A stretch of 64,000 nt of DNA from Eucommia ulmoides. Taxonomy: Eukaryota; Streptophyta; Magnoliopsida; Garryales; Eucommiaceae. Shown here piece after piece: positions 22,600 through 33,525 of the stretch. The stretch is taken from the NCBI GenBank assembly GCA_016647705.1, contig JAENRU010000487.1, forward strand, positions 806,001 to 870,000. Direction: 5' to 3'. The translations under genes were made by a program, and so were the position numbers. The notes beneath the pieces are model-generated. The model saw nothing but the letters and a program-made list of their open reading frames with translations. It did not search any database and had not been told where the DNA came from. The first letter of the stretch is position 1; each line of letters starts with the position of its first letter.

Positions 22600-23215
22600 A
22601 TATAATTTTTTTTCTTGTTTTTTTTGTTTCTGTTCCAAAAAATTGTGAAAGGGAAAGATAAAAATCGGTTTCTGTTCTTCAACCAACATTAAAATAGTTT
22701 GAGAGAGAGAGGGGGGGGGGGGGGGGGGGGGGAAGAGTGGTTTCCAAAAAATTGTGAAAAGGAAAGATATATGAAAATCTGTTTTTGTTCATGAACCAAC
22801 ATTAAAGAAGTTTTAGAGAGAGAGAGCATGGTGGGGTAATATACAAGTGAATAGGATCACAGTGGAAGAGTTTGATTACTGTTTTTTTTCCTGTCTCAAT
22901 AAATTGTGAAAGAGACAAATAAAAATATGTTTCTGTACTTGAACTAACAATTAAAAGAAGTTTTAGAGACGTGTAGAAAGTACACTTAGATTAAAACAGT
23001 TGAAGGACATCTTTAAGGTGAGAGAATTGAGTCTGCGAAAAAGCACTTGTCAGGAGGAGCAGTCACATACCCCGAACGAGTTAATTTTTCACTCTGTGTG
23101 GATAAAGAACACTCATACGAAAAAAAAATAAAAAATTAGAGAGATGGAGTGGTGGGATAATATATCAAGAGGGCTTTAATGTTCTTGAACCATCATTAAA
23201 GAATTTTGACCACTT
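22600..23215. repeat. tandemly duplicated intron segment in TPS intron 2
   Basis: Three to four imperfect copies of a roughly 120-150 bp unit, with markers aaattgtgaaagg, gaaccaacattaaa and gttttagagagagag. A further copy flanks the MULE on the other side (7600-7690). A run of about 27 G lies at 22706-22732. Confidence 0.7.
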
Positions 23216-23340
23216 TTAAGTTTTACATATACATATATAGATTTATATTTTTAAGTAATTGGAAACATAAACATAAGTACAATATTTAAAAAAATAAAAT
23301 CATTTTCAAATTCAAACCAATCAAACCCTAAAACATTATT

Positions 23341-23740
23341 GGGTTGATGGCACTTTTGTCCCTCATTAATTTTATCAAATTATACTTTACACTCTTATGA
23401 TATTTTTATCAGTACTTATCCTCTTCTGATTCATATTTAAAGGCAACGGTTACATTTTCCATTAAAATAATCAATCACGTACCTCAAAAGTTTATATTTG
23501 TATTCCCATATCAAATCGGGTCGGATCACATTAAATAATATCAGTTTGTCTTCTCTTTTTTTTTTCTTACCTTATTTTCCAGGGTCGGGTCGAGTATAAA
23601 GATTTTTTTTTTCTTAAAATTTTATTAATTATCTAACCGTTTTACTTAAGTTTGTACCACGAGAAGTAACTGATGACAAAAATATCACATTAATGTAAAG
23701 TGTAACTCGATCAAATAGCAGGAGGTAAAATACTGTCATT
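23341..23740. mobile_element. MITE in TPS intron 2 (TTAATTACACTTTGTC family)
   Basis: The left arm gggttgatggcacttttgtcc ... atcaaattatactttacac has an inverted partner near 23690-23735 (gtgtaactcgatcaaatag). Body segments tttccattaaaataatcaa and tcgggtcggatcac mark the family. Non-coding. Confidence 0.6.
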
Positions 23741-23798
23741 TAAAAAAAAAAAATCCAAATTTCGAACCAAACAAACCCTAAAAGTATATTCTTTGTAC

Positions 23799-24063
23799 CT
23801 TGTGAAACATCATAACCATGTTGTCTGAGCAGCCTAAAGCATAGGGCAGTTGCATATAAGCCCTCCTCCTTCATGCTTGATCTTGATACTAGTATGCTTT
23901 CAAGGGCTTCCTTCATTTCTTCCTCAAATAGGGTTTTGAGTCCAAGTTTTCCAATGCTATCTATAAGCTCCAATTTGGGTTTAAATTCCACATGTTCTTC
24001 ACCAAACATGGCCTTAACTTCCTCCTTTAGCCTCTCTGCAAGTCTCTTATACTTCCGATCATC
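23799..24063 (-). pseudogene. terpene synthase exon 2
   Basis: This 265-nt exon is open throughout and encodes the N-terminal helical domain, ending in the conserved LCFRLLRQHGYDVSQ segment. The acceptor is tatgtag and the donor AAG|GTACAA, in phase 1. It is 16.2 kb from exon 3. Confidence 0.85.
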
Positions 24064-24160
24064 CTACATAAGTAAGAATTAAAGAAAAAAAATAAAAAAA
24101 AAAGTGCATTTCGAAAAATAAGACTAGTTCTGAGAAATCAGAGAACCTGGACAAATTTTA

Positions 24161-24590
24161 AGGGTTAATGGCACTTTGTCTACTTGTGATCTGACGAAAT
24201 TGCACTTTACATTCCTTTGATATTTTGGTAAATACTTATTTTCCTGTAGTTCAGACTTTAGTGCAACATTTATATCTTCTGTTAAAATTAACGGTCAAAT
24301 TTTAAAAAACCAAAACAAATTAATGAATTATTTAATATTAAATTGTGATTTATACCCTACCCCTAAGTCAGGTCAAGTCTGGTAAGATAATATCTGTTTG
24401 TCACTATTTTTTTCACTTTCATTTGTTTTCCCAGATCGGTTCATTCCATTTCGGGTCGAGTCAGGTATAAGGTAAAATATCATTTTAAATGATTATGTTA
24501 AATATTTAACCGTTGCACCTTTAATCTGAACAATAGGGATAAGGGATATAAATTACAATTCAGTCAAAACACAAGTGTGGCAAAAAGTAC
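24161..24590. mobile_element. MITE in TPS intron 1 (same family)
   Basis: The left arm gggttaatggcactttgtc is matched in inverted form by the sequence ending near 24590 (aattacaattcagtcaaaac). It has the family signature ttctgttaaaattaacggtc. Non-coding. Confidence 0.6.
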
Positions 24591-25119
24591 GAAGGTCGGG
24601 CATTGGAAGCCATAAGCCAGAACTTGGTCGAGCTTTGTGGGCGGGCTTGGGCTTTCAAATATTTACCGTTGATTTGGCCAATTCAGCCTGTTGACAAGTC
24701 AAAGCCTAATTCATTATTTGTCCCAGCCCGTAGCAAAGCCGAACCACCATTCTCAAATAGGTTTTTGTTATTTGGTCCAGGCCAGCCCGGCCTGTAACGA
24801 GGCCGAACCGCCCTTCCCAAATTTCAGGAACCTCCAAATATGTAGTATGCTTCACTTAAAAATGGTTAATTATATATGCTCTTTGGCCTTTAAAATTTTA
24901 GTTTATTGTCAATTTGAACCTTTTTTTTTTTTTTAATTAAGACCTTAAAATTTAAAAACTCTTTTCATTTAGGTCCCTCAAACTAACTTCGGTTAAACCA
25001 ACCAAGACAAGTTAAAGTCATATGATTTCCAATTGACCTTAAAATTTCAAAAATCCTTTCAATTTGGTCCCTGAAAGAAAACAAATTTCTGTTAAATCAA
25101 CTAACACAAATTAGAGATC

Positions 25120-25120
<1 letters not shown>
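24591..25120. other. non-coding remainder of TPS intron 1
   Basis: Holds a GCCCG-rich stretch (24600-24830) with several cagcccg/gccgaacc motifs, probably a decayed repeat, followed by AT-rich sequence with duplicated tttggtccct-like segments. No supported gene. Confidence 0.4.

Positions 25121-25170
<50 letters not shown>
25121..25170. repeat. (AG)25 microsatellite next to the TPS exon 1 donor
   Basis: Twenty-five perfect AG units. On the gene strand it reads (CT)25 beginning 15 nt after the exon 1 donor. A shorter interrupted (CT)n lies at 25353-25390 upstream of the ATG. Confidence 0.95.
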
Positions 25171-25173
<3 letters not shown>

Positions 25174-25184
25174 AAAAATCTCAC

Positions 25185-25331
25185 AGCGTATTCAGTAGAG
25201 AGAGATTGGAGGAGATCATATTTCCAGATGTTTGGCTTGTAATTAGCAGACCTCCTCTAAGTGCATTGGCCATTCATGCTTACATCTCCCTCATTACATG
25301 TGTATTGAGCAACAGGGTTTGGGCACTCCAT
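25185..25331 (-). pseudogene. terpene synthase exon 1, with premature TAG
   Basis: Read from the ATG at 25331-25329, 24 codons precede an in-frame TAG at 25257-25259. The frame then continues with RRSANYKPNIW (the RRX8W motif) and ends at a GTGAGA donor. It joins exon 2 in phase 0 with family-like sequence on both sides. No in-frame ATG lies between the TAG and the motif, so a protein starting downstream would lack RRX8W. A (CT)25 tract starts 15 nt after the donor. Confidence 0.8.
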
Positions 25332-25414
25332 TGAAGACGATAGTGATTGTTCTTTCTCTCTCTCTCTCTCACTCTCTCTATCTCTATCTCTCTTTTGAGG
25401 ATTTTAATGATAAT

Positions 25415-25441
25415 AAAGCTTCCTAAGACGACATATATATA
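25415..25441 (-). promoter_or_regulatory. possible terpene synthase TATA region
   Basis: On the minus strand an ACTATATATATG stretch lies about 100 bp upstream of the exon 1 ATG, a normal distance for a plant TATA box with a short 5' UTR. It is inferred from position and composition only. Confidence 0.35.
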
Positions 25442-25454
25442 GTGCACGAAAGAG

Positions 25455-26052
25455 AAGGGTTAACGTCACTTTGCATCCCAGTAGTTTAACCAAATTATAC
25501 TTTATACCCTTATAGTTCATATTAAGTGTAAGGGTTAAATAATTAATTGACTTTCAAAAAATAATAAATTTACCATTATACCAGAACTGGAATGAAAAAA
25601 TGAAAACAAAAATGGAAGGCAAAAAAAATTATTATCTAACTTGACTAGAGATGTCAATAGTTTGATTTCGATCCAGTTTGATATAAAAGCAAAATCAAAA
25701 TCGTTACATATATACCAATCCAAAACAATAACCAAAATCACAGGTTTTTTTAAGAGGTTTTAAAAGCGAACAATTTAAATTTATACAAAACCAAAACCAC
25801 GAAACTATTTAAGTTTTTTCAATTTTATAAAAAATGAAAGCCACGAAATCATGAACCATATATTTTTTTATCTATAAACCAAAATATAACTAAAATATAA
25901 AACATAAAATCCAAAAACAAAACTAAACCGCAAAACTATTAGTTGTTACTTCTAACCACAATTAATTAAAATATAATGATAAATAGTTATCACAATAATA
26001 CAAATCAAAGTGTAAATTGATATATAGGAGAAAGTAAAATGTAAACAAATAA

Positions 26053-26085
<33 letters not shown>
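25455..26085. other. repeat-derived spacer upstream of the TPS gene, with (AT)n
   Basis: 25455-25600 is a half copy of the TTAATTACACTTTGTC MITE family. 25640-25990 is AT-rich with repeated aaccaaaaccac motifs. 26055-26084 is a perfect AT microsatellite. No gene seen. Confidence 0.45.
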
Positions 26086-26087
<2 letters not shown>

Positions 26088-27000
26088 GGATTAAATTGTA
26101 AATATATAAAAACTTTAGGATATATATGTTATAAAAATATAACTGAAATACCGGTTTCGCGGTTCGGTTTCACGGTTACCATCTCAAAGTCAAAATTAAA
26201 ACCAAAATCAAAATCGCTTCGATGAAAATTGAGTGAAATCAGTCAATTGGATCAAATTGTTATGAAAAGCAGATTTCTTAGGGCAAAGTATAATAACTAA
26301 AACATACATAATAAAAGAAAAAAGAAAAAGAGTTCTTTGTGAACAATTCACAAACTCAAATTTTTCAGTTATATAGTCCACGTGCTACAGTAATTTTTTC
26401 AGAAGTCTAAAGTTATTGTATTACATGAAAGTCAATATAATTTTTTCATGTAAAAATTTGTAGTAACTTTTACGAAGTGTATTGAGTTTAAACTTTTGAC
26501 ATAATTATTTGATTTCTCAAAAAATTATTATACTAGTTGAATGAATAGTGAATTACAAAATTTGAGATGAGAATCCTAAAAAAAAACATTACAATTAAAC
26601 TTTAAGGGTATGTGACACTTTCCACCCCTGAAGGTTTGTCGTCGCTGTAATTCGCCTTTTATTCTGGAAAAAAAAAATCGAAAAACATTATTCATGGACG
26701 CAAATTATAATAATTAAAACACTAGAAAAATTAAACTACACCCAAATTTTAGGGTATGCTTTACTTTGCACTCCTAAAATTTGGGCGCGCTGCTATTTAC
26801 CTTTATTAATTGGAATAAATACATTAGACCAACATAATAAAAAAAAATAGATTTCATGGAAAGAAATTACCCAAAACTTTAAGGGCACAAAGTGCAATTT
26901 ATCCATATGTATTCAATCAATTACAAAACCCCACGTACATGTGAAAAACGCATGGATAGGAATCTTCTTGGATATTGTTGTCCACTACTTCTCTGGTTCT
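26086..27000. other. AT-rich spacer without recognisable genes
   Basis: Short open frames only. A segment at 26330-26560 (gtgaacaattcacaaactc...aaaaattattatact) resembles sequence at 4020-4240 and 6540-6740, so it is a dispersed non-coding repeat. Confidence 0.4.
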
Positions 27001-27049
27001 CAAACTCTATAGGTTGGCCACCGCACAATTTTTCGCATAATTTTTTCAG

Positions 27050-27740
27050 GCAGCTACCGAGAAGTCCATGACGAAATTATCAAATACATTTTTTTCAAAA
27101 AATATGTTATAAGATAGTCCTTTTACCTTTTTGTAACGATTTTACCTCTTGTATTGAGTATAATACAGGCTCGTATTGAATATAATACGAGTTGAATTGT
27201 CATCCTTAATTTTTGTCGCCAAACATTTATGTTTCGTAGCCAAAGTGTTTTAGCGACAAAATATATTCATAGCGAATTTTTTTGCCTATACTCTGTGGTA
27301 GAAAATATTTAGCAACGAATCTTATTCTCGTCGCGCAATGTTACTATTTCATGATGCATGACTTCGTCGTCAAATTTGTAGCAAAATATTGACAATCTAT
27401 CGCTAAAACATGTTCAAAATGTTGGAAAATATTTTGGCGACGAACATATTTTGTCGCCGAATAATTGTTTTTGCAGGAATACATTAGCAAAGAATTTTTT
27501 GTCAAATAATGTTCTTTCCCACAATTTGGAGGGAAAATTTATGTATGTCTTTCCGCTATTTTTTTTTTTTTTTTTTTATAGCTCATTCCTTTACTTATGG
27601 GGCGATGGATATTAGTTTTATAGTCAATAAATAAAATATATATTTTTTAACAGCAAATAATGTTTTGTAGTCAATAATTGAAGAATACTTTTCACCAACA
27701 ATTTTTCATTTCACGGCTAAAAAATTAATTTTCATGTATT
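27050..27740. repeat. GCGACGAA-rich repeat, probably non-coding part of a CACTA element
   Basis: Many copies of gtcgccaaa / gcgacgaa-type words in both orientations (for example 27226, 27250, 27440, 27460). Such short motif arrays are typical of subterminal regions of plant CACTA transposons. No CACTA-type termini were found, so the call rests on the motifs and the neighbouring fragment at 28424. Confidence 0.35.
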
Positions 27741-28423
27741 CCAAATTTTAAATTTGTTCCTATTGTCATGACTAAAACCATATCCATGCAATCAATAAAA
27801 AGTAAACAAAAAACATATGACTAAATTGAAAACAAAATATATCAATATACTAGTCATACCAATAACCTTAACCACTAATCCATCATCAACAAAATTCATG
27901 GAGTTGTCTTATAAAACATAATTAAAAAATAATCGAGAAAGCCTAAGAGATATTAGTTCGGCTGACAAAGAGATGTGCCTCATTTTCTTATCAATCAAAG
28001 ATCAACTTTCATGGGGAGCACATCAGAATGCATCAGGCCAATGTGAGGGACTGCACCCCTTAAGATCACTAGGTGAGATGATTAGTTAAGGTGCGCGTAA
28101 ATTGACTCGGACACATTTTGCCATGAAATAAATATAAAAAATCGAGAAATAAAGGATGGATATCAAATGATCAGCATCATCAATTCCATAATATGTTGAA
28201 TCTACAAAATGTTTAAAAAAAAAATAGAACTTAAAATAAATTAACCAGAGCTATAATGTTAGAACAATGATTGAACATAATGGGTTACCATGAAGACGAA
28301 GATTATGTCATCAATCGCGTAATACTTTCAACTCTGCTAACTCTACTTCTAAGGTGTCTATTTTATTTGTTAATCTTGCAATTTCTACTCAATCTCTTAA
28401 TATATTCTCATTGCGAATGAAAT

Positions 28424-28562
28424 TCATTTTGAAGAAGTTGGTCTAGGTCCAAAACCAAGCCGCCTGATATAACCGAATCCTCTTCCAAGAATATCATTGC
28501 ATATGTTATCCTCTGTCTTTGAGTTCTCACTTTCTTGGGCTACTTCTAAATAAGCTTCCATT
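28424..28562 (-). pseudogene. En/Spm (CACTA) accessory-protein C-terminal fragment
   Basis: A minus-strand frame of about 45 codons ending in TGA (28426-28424) reads MEAYLEVAQESENSK... then ILGRGFGYIRRLGFGPRP, close to the GYVRGLGxGPxP ending of plant Ptta/En/Spm-type transposon proteins. Sequence upstream is broken by a (TA)n microsatellite at 28565-28611. A remnant only. Confidence 0.45.

Positions 28563-28564
<2 letters not shown>

Positions 28565-28611
<47 letters not shown>
28565..28611. repeat. (TA)n microsatellite
   Basis: About 23 perfect TA units directly upstream (on the minus strand) of the En/Spm-like fragment. Confidence 0.95.
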
Positions 28612-28620
<9 letters not shown>

Positions 28621-29825
28621 ATTTGATCAAAAAATAAAAATTATAAAAAAATTAGGCCTCATATTATCCTCTTCAATTGTATTAGATATCTATTACCCAT
28701 TCGCTATTTGATGCACAATCGATTAATCCTACCTTGAGCCTGCAGTTGGCCATGTACATCATATACAATCATTGATAATAAACATTATAAATGTAATTAT
28801 AATAATAGACAAATACCAGTTTTCGGAACGTGATGTCAGGTTATAGCGTTGTTTACTTCGATTGGAGTTAATTGAAGATATTGTCTACGAATTGGGGAAA
28901 AAAAAATATTAACTAGAAATTAAATATTAGGAAGAGTTCTAAAATTTTTAAAAAAAGACATATTTTCCACCACCTCTCGGACTCAAACAAATCACACAGA
29001 GGTAATCAATTACTCAGTCACATATCTGGCATAAATGGATGTTGACGTAGATAGTTTCCTTCTCTTTCTAAAATATTATTCAACATCACATTACAAAATA
29101 TTCATATTCATGTTTTCTTCACTTCCATGGTCAATTATAGCTAGGGCACAACACTCCTACAGCTAGGGCACCACACTCCACAGGGAATACAAGTGTAATT
29201 AATTATGTTAAGTTTGCCACGTGGCCCACACCCACGTGCTCCGGCGATTTGAAGTCTGAAACAAGAAACGTCATCGTTGACAGTTAATGGTGACGCTATA
29301 TTGCTAGAACTCATGCAGCACGAGACAGACAATTTAATACCCATGGACCTCACTATTTCTGACTACCCTAGAATTTTTTATTTTTTTTGCCCTTTTTAGT
29401 GGTGGTTGTGATTGGAATTGGAACGCATAATATATATATATATACACACACTAATTATTGTTCGTACCTAAAGACACTTTATAAAATTCTATGATCGCCC
29501 AAAACAAATTAATACCAAAAACTTATAAATAAAAATGTAATGTCCTATGCAACCTATTGATTTAATACTTTTTGGATAAGCGTGGTTAAATATCTTTTGG
29601 ACGAGTCCACCAAACCAATGCACCATTTAATGCATCCATCTAATTAAAATTGAATACGAGGGGGGAGAGAGAGGACAAAAGGAGGGGGGCCACCATTTTT
29701 TTTTCAATCGATAGAGAGAGAGATGTGACTTGTGAGATAGAGAGAAGAAAAAAAAAAAATGGTTGTCAACTAGTCGAACAAAAATGGAAGAAAGAGGCGG
29801 GGAAATTCAAAAATGCGGCCCTCAT
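28612..29825. other. spacer without supported genes
   Basis: AT-rich. A small duplicated segment agctagggcac-acactcc occurs twice at 29140-29178. An AG-rich stretch at 29660-29745 gives chance frames. Nothing else recognised. Confidence 0.4.
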
Positions 29826-29829
29826 TTTT

Positions 29830-30010
29830 TTAAAAAATTGACGTTTTTTTTTTTTAAAAAAACCTCTCTCTTACGCTCTTTATTATTTAATATTTTTTTC
29901 TTTTCGAAAAATCGGAATGCGTTGCCATCTGATGCGCTTCGATTTTTCAAAAGAAAAAAATATTAAATTATAAATAACATAAAGAGATAGGGTTTTCAAA
30001 AGCGTCAGTT
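29830..30010. repeat. imperfect inverted repeat (arms about 85 bp)
   Basis: The left arm (ttgacgtttttt...ctctttattatttaatatttttttcttttcgaaaaatcggaatgcg) is matched inverted by tgcgcttcgatttttcaaaagaaaaaaatatt...ggttttcaaaagcgtcag, centred near 29927 with a loop of about 10 bp. It sits at the upstream edge of the second dispersed-repeat copy. Confidence 0.75.
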
Positions 30011-30039
30011 TTTTTTAAAGAAAGTACTTAGGCTATTTT

Positions 30040-31580
30040 TAAAATAAGAAGTCGCCACCTAACACTGGGTTTAAATAGTATACTAGGTCACCGAATTTTT
30101 TTAAAAAACAATTAAAAGGCCTAAATAAAAATTGGCTCCAAAAATTCATTTAAAAGATCGGGGGTCAGTTATGCTCGGAGAAGGTGTTAGGCATCTCAAG
30201 ATACCCATTCAAAGACAGCACCTTATATTCAATTAAGTCAAATTAATTTAGTCCGAATGTTTTATTTTATTTTGAAATAATTTCCTTCTTATAAAATCTT
30301 TTTGGTATTTTCATAAATAAAGTGTAACAAGTTTTTGTACTTTTGAGAATGTTTTCCCGGTATAACCTCTTATCGAATATTAAGGATTCGATAAGGATGG
30401 TCCCCGGGGAATTTTTTATGTATGTTTCTTAAAGATTTCTTTAATTTAAGTAGGCAAACTAAAATAGGTGAATAAGAATGGACATATGACTGCAAAAACT
30501 AACATCTATATGAATTTTATTTTTATACAAAAATGACCTAAAAACTAATGGGTTTAATTTAAATATGTCAATGCCAAATGATCCGAATATGGGAATTGAA
30601 TAGGAAACACTACATGAATTAACGTGATTAAGTAAAGTATAAGTGGTGAAAGTGTCCCAAACATGCTGTCTAAATGATACAAGAAATAAATATGCTAAAT
30701 GAATGCAAAAATATCTATTTTAGGTTTGTCTGATTAATTTAAAGAAATCCCGATTTGAAATTCCATCAAATTCTATGAATATGAGACTTGAGGGAGGTTC
30801 GCAGAAACAATTTTGTTGCAATTAATCATTTCAAAACTTAAGCAGAATCCTATGAAAAGATTTACCAAAGGAAGAGATTTCATAAAACCAATTGTTTCTA
30901 AATTCTACTCAAGTTGAGGAATGGAAACGAAGTCACGAAAAACTCTTCCAAGATTTATCGATTCATCAGATTCATCTTAAGGTTCATAAAGATTAATTCT
31001 CACAAACTAAGATTTTATCTTTCTTTTTTTTTCTTTTTTTTTTGTATTTTTGTATTTTTTATTTTTAGTATTTTGATAACAAGAATAAAAATAAAATAAA
31101 GAGAGAAAAAAATACAAAAAAAATAAATAATGAAAACATCATTCACGTAACGCTCGAGGATTAAGTTTAAATACGAGAAACTCACCCCGGAGTTTTCATC
31201 GAATCATCGGACGACTTACTTTTTAGTTTTTTCTCTTTATGAACAAAATTGAATTAAATGCAAAAAAAAATAAAAAATGAGATACGGTGTGTCCTCGTCT
31301 AAATGTTCAAATGTTCAGATTGAGAATGAGGAACCTTATCTCGGCATTTTTCATCGAGTCATCGGACAATTAAAAGAAATAATAATAATAAAAAAAATCT
31401 TACAACAATTTAAACTATAGAGATATTTAAATAAATTAAAAAATAAAAGAAAAACATATATGTTCTAGATCAAAAATCTTGATACTCGGTTTTTTTCTTT
31501 TTCGTAGACGGCTTCCTGAAAAGGTTTTGAGAACTACTTTGTTAGAGGTCGTTCCTCTCAATTTCTGAATAAATCAAGGT
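30040..31580. repeat. dispersed repeat, copy 2
   Basis: From 30369 it aligns with the window start. Upstream (30040-30368) it extends further, with agtcgccacctaacactgggt and gatcgggggtcagttatgctcgg segments that I have seen as recurrent plant repeat sequence but cannot name. Homology to copy 1 ends near 31575. It has no coding frame of note. Confidence 0.6.
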
Positions 31581-32250
31581 CTAGTCGCCAAAGTCCAGTC
31601 CAAATTGGACTGAAATTCAGAAAAAACTTAGAAAATAATATTTTGGACGCCTCCTCTAGCATTGACACGTGGTGGGGGCCCATTGCTGCCCTCTCTCTCT
31701 CTCTCTCACTCTCGCTTGCGTGCACACACACGGAAATAGGGGGGACCACCGGTTCTTATACACATGGCTCACACACGCACACACAAGTTTGGTTTGGCTA
31801 AAATTGGGGTGGGGGGGACTTGTTTTCTCATGAACACACACACATGGCTCACATTCACAAGACGCTGACAGCAAGAACAAGAGCACATACGACAGTTAGA
31901 AGAGGAGAGAAAAGGAACTAGGGTGGGACTCCGAGCATGTACGACGGTTAGATAATTAAAAAAAACAAAAAAAACAAATGACAAATATATCCATATTTAG
32001 ACCCGATCCCGAGTAATAAAAGAAAAAAAGGATAAACGGAAATTATCCGATCTAAAATGACTTGGGGATATAAATATCAATTACTATTAGATAATTATTA
32101 ATTTTGATTTTTTGAGATTTAATTGTTAACTTTAACAGAAAATGTATTACATTTAAGTCTGAATTAAAAGGATAAATGTTGACAAAAATATTATAGAGAT
32201 GCAAAATTTAATTTGATCCAATCACGTGAAAATAAAATGCCATTAGTCCT
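31581..32250. other. microsatellite-rich spacer and half MITE
   Basis: 31690-31720 is a (CT)n tract and 31770-31890 has (CA)n patches. 31985-32245 resembles the right half of the TTAATTACACTTTGTC MITE family (gacccgatcccgag, taactttaacagaaaatg, aatttgatccaatca). No gene. Confidence 0.45.
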
Positions 32251-32519
32251 AAATTATATAGTAAAACTATGATATAAGGAAAAAAAATATAATTCTGCAA
32301 TATTATTGGATATTGCGCTTGGTAAAAAAACAAAATACAAATAATTCTCTTGTTTTTTCTTTATCTATGGTTCTTAAATATCTAGGTTTCAATTCGTTGT
32401 GTTAGGTAAGAAATGGACTCCATACAAACCGACGTTGAAATCATAACCACAAATCACTAATCCAATTTGTAAAATATCAATCTAACTCTTTCTTATTTTA
32501 GTCAAATATAATTTATTTT

Positions 32520-32732
32520 AGGGTTAATTAAATTTTATATCCTTGTAGTTTGACCGATTTGCACTTATCCCCTATAGTTTGAAAATCGTCACTTACCTTC
32601 TCTTTGATTAGATTTTCAAACCACTTACTTCTTGATATCTGACAACAAGAGAGAAGTGGTGATTTTCAAATCAGAGGGAGGTAAAATGTAAATTGGCCAA
32701 ATCATAGGAAAATAAAATGCAACGTAACAATT
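32520..32732. mobile_element. short foldback MITE
   Basis: The left half (agggttaattaaattttat...tagtttgaaaatcgtcac) and right half (gtggtgattttcaaatcag...ataaaatgcaacgtaac) are inverted copies meeting near 32640, so almost the whole 210 bp can fold. Ends resemble the TTAATTACACTTTGTC family. Confidence 0.65.
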
Positions 32733-33012
32733 AAAAAATAATTAAATAATTTAAAATTAAAATATATAAATATCATTTTTAAGTTGTTCTTTTTTAATAT
32801 TTTTCTCCCCCCTCTTCTCTTCTTCTTCTATGACTCTGGCGACTTCTCTCATATCTTCATCTTTTTTACTTCCTTGTATCTTTCTTCTTCTTCATTTTTC
32901 TTCCCCAGCATTGTGAGTGGTCAAATCTATTGAAAGAGAAAGTAGAACGAAGAAGAAGAAGCAAGTCAGCGGGGGTTAAGGTTGTTTTAATTTGTTTAAA
33001 AATAGAAAGGTA

Positions 33013-33067
<55 letters not shown>

Positions 33068-33474
33068 TTATTTTTTTATTTTTTATTTTTAAATAGAGGT
33101 TGCAGTGATTTTTTTGAAAAATAAAAAAAAAAAGTACTTAAAAATGATAATAGAGAGAACATTTGTGTCTATTTATACAAATATTCAATTAAAGGGATTG
33201 ACTGGTATATAACAAATAATCATATATAGGAGAGATTTGTGGTTTTCGTCAATAGCGAGTTGGTAATTGGTAAAAAAAGCGTTTTAAAATTATTGTGGAT
33301 AAAATAAAGGTGAATTTGTTCTAATGTCCTATTTTTACACTTGTTATCGTACGTAAATTGTAACTAAAATGTGAAGTCGATTATAACTAAAAAAAATTGC
33401 ATCCACCAAAATGTGGACGCCGAGTCAAAAATTTAAATTGAGAGAGGTTAAATAAAAAATATTTATATACTGTA

Positions 33475-33525
<51 letters not shown>

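Larger units (their letters stand above)
7700..22614. mobile_element. MITE of about 586 bp in TPS intron 2, split by the MULE
   Basis: Removing the MULE and one target duplication joins gggaaaaatacattataaactc (7700-7721) to tgacacttttcta (22051 on). The inverted counterpart lies at about 22470-22614 and gives TIRs of roughly 130 bp. An 11-base ttgtttttttt occurs on both sides (from 7687 and from 22615) and is a plausible target duplication. The core (22250-22400) holds GC-rich hairpins. The poly-T flank makes the exact ends uncertain. Confidence 0.55.
2131..25331 (-). pseudogene. terpene synthase (TPS-b-like), seven exons, probably non-functional
   Basis: Class I terpene synthases cyclise or ionise prenyl diphosphates with Mg2+. 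Seven exons with GT/AG borders join in frame: 25331-25185, 24063-23799, 7589-7274, 6191-5982, 4411-4270, 3395-3138, 2427-2131, totalling 1635 nt (545 codons). Visible motifs are RRX8W (residues 26-36), DDVYG (295-299) where DDxxD is expected, and the NSE/DTE motif N440-D441-R-G-T444-x3-E448. Defects: TAG at codon 25 (25257-25259); a 9-nt in-frame loss that removes the third Asp of DDxxD; a shortened exon 3; a Leu-to-Arg change in the NSE motif. Only about 24 codons precede RR, so no plastid transit peptide is evident. Intron 2 is 16.2 kb because of a nested MULE. The otherwise open frame suggests recent inactivation or an altered catalyst. The TPS-b assignment is inferred from the RRX8W context. 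Confidence 0.85.

Noticed and set aside
24603-24936. Plus-strand frames of 64-81 codons in TPS intron 1
   Set aside because: No recognisable domain, inside an intron of a gene on the other strand, in decayed repeat sequence.
1-31580. The two 1.5-kb direct repeats as the LTRs of one 30-kb element
   Set aside because: They enclose an ordinary terpene synthase gene and lack primer site, polypurine tract, gag-pol and TG...CA ends.
31558-31984. Minus-strand frames of 63-76 codons
   Set aside because: They consist largely of translated (CT)n and (CA)n microsatellites.
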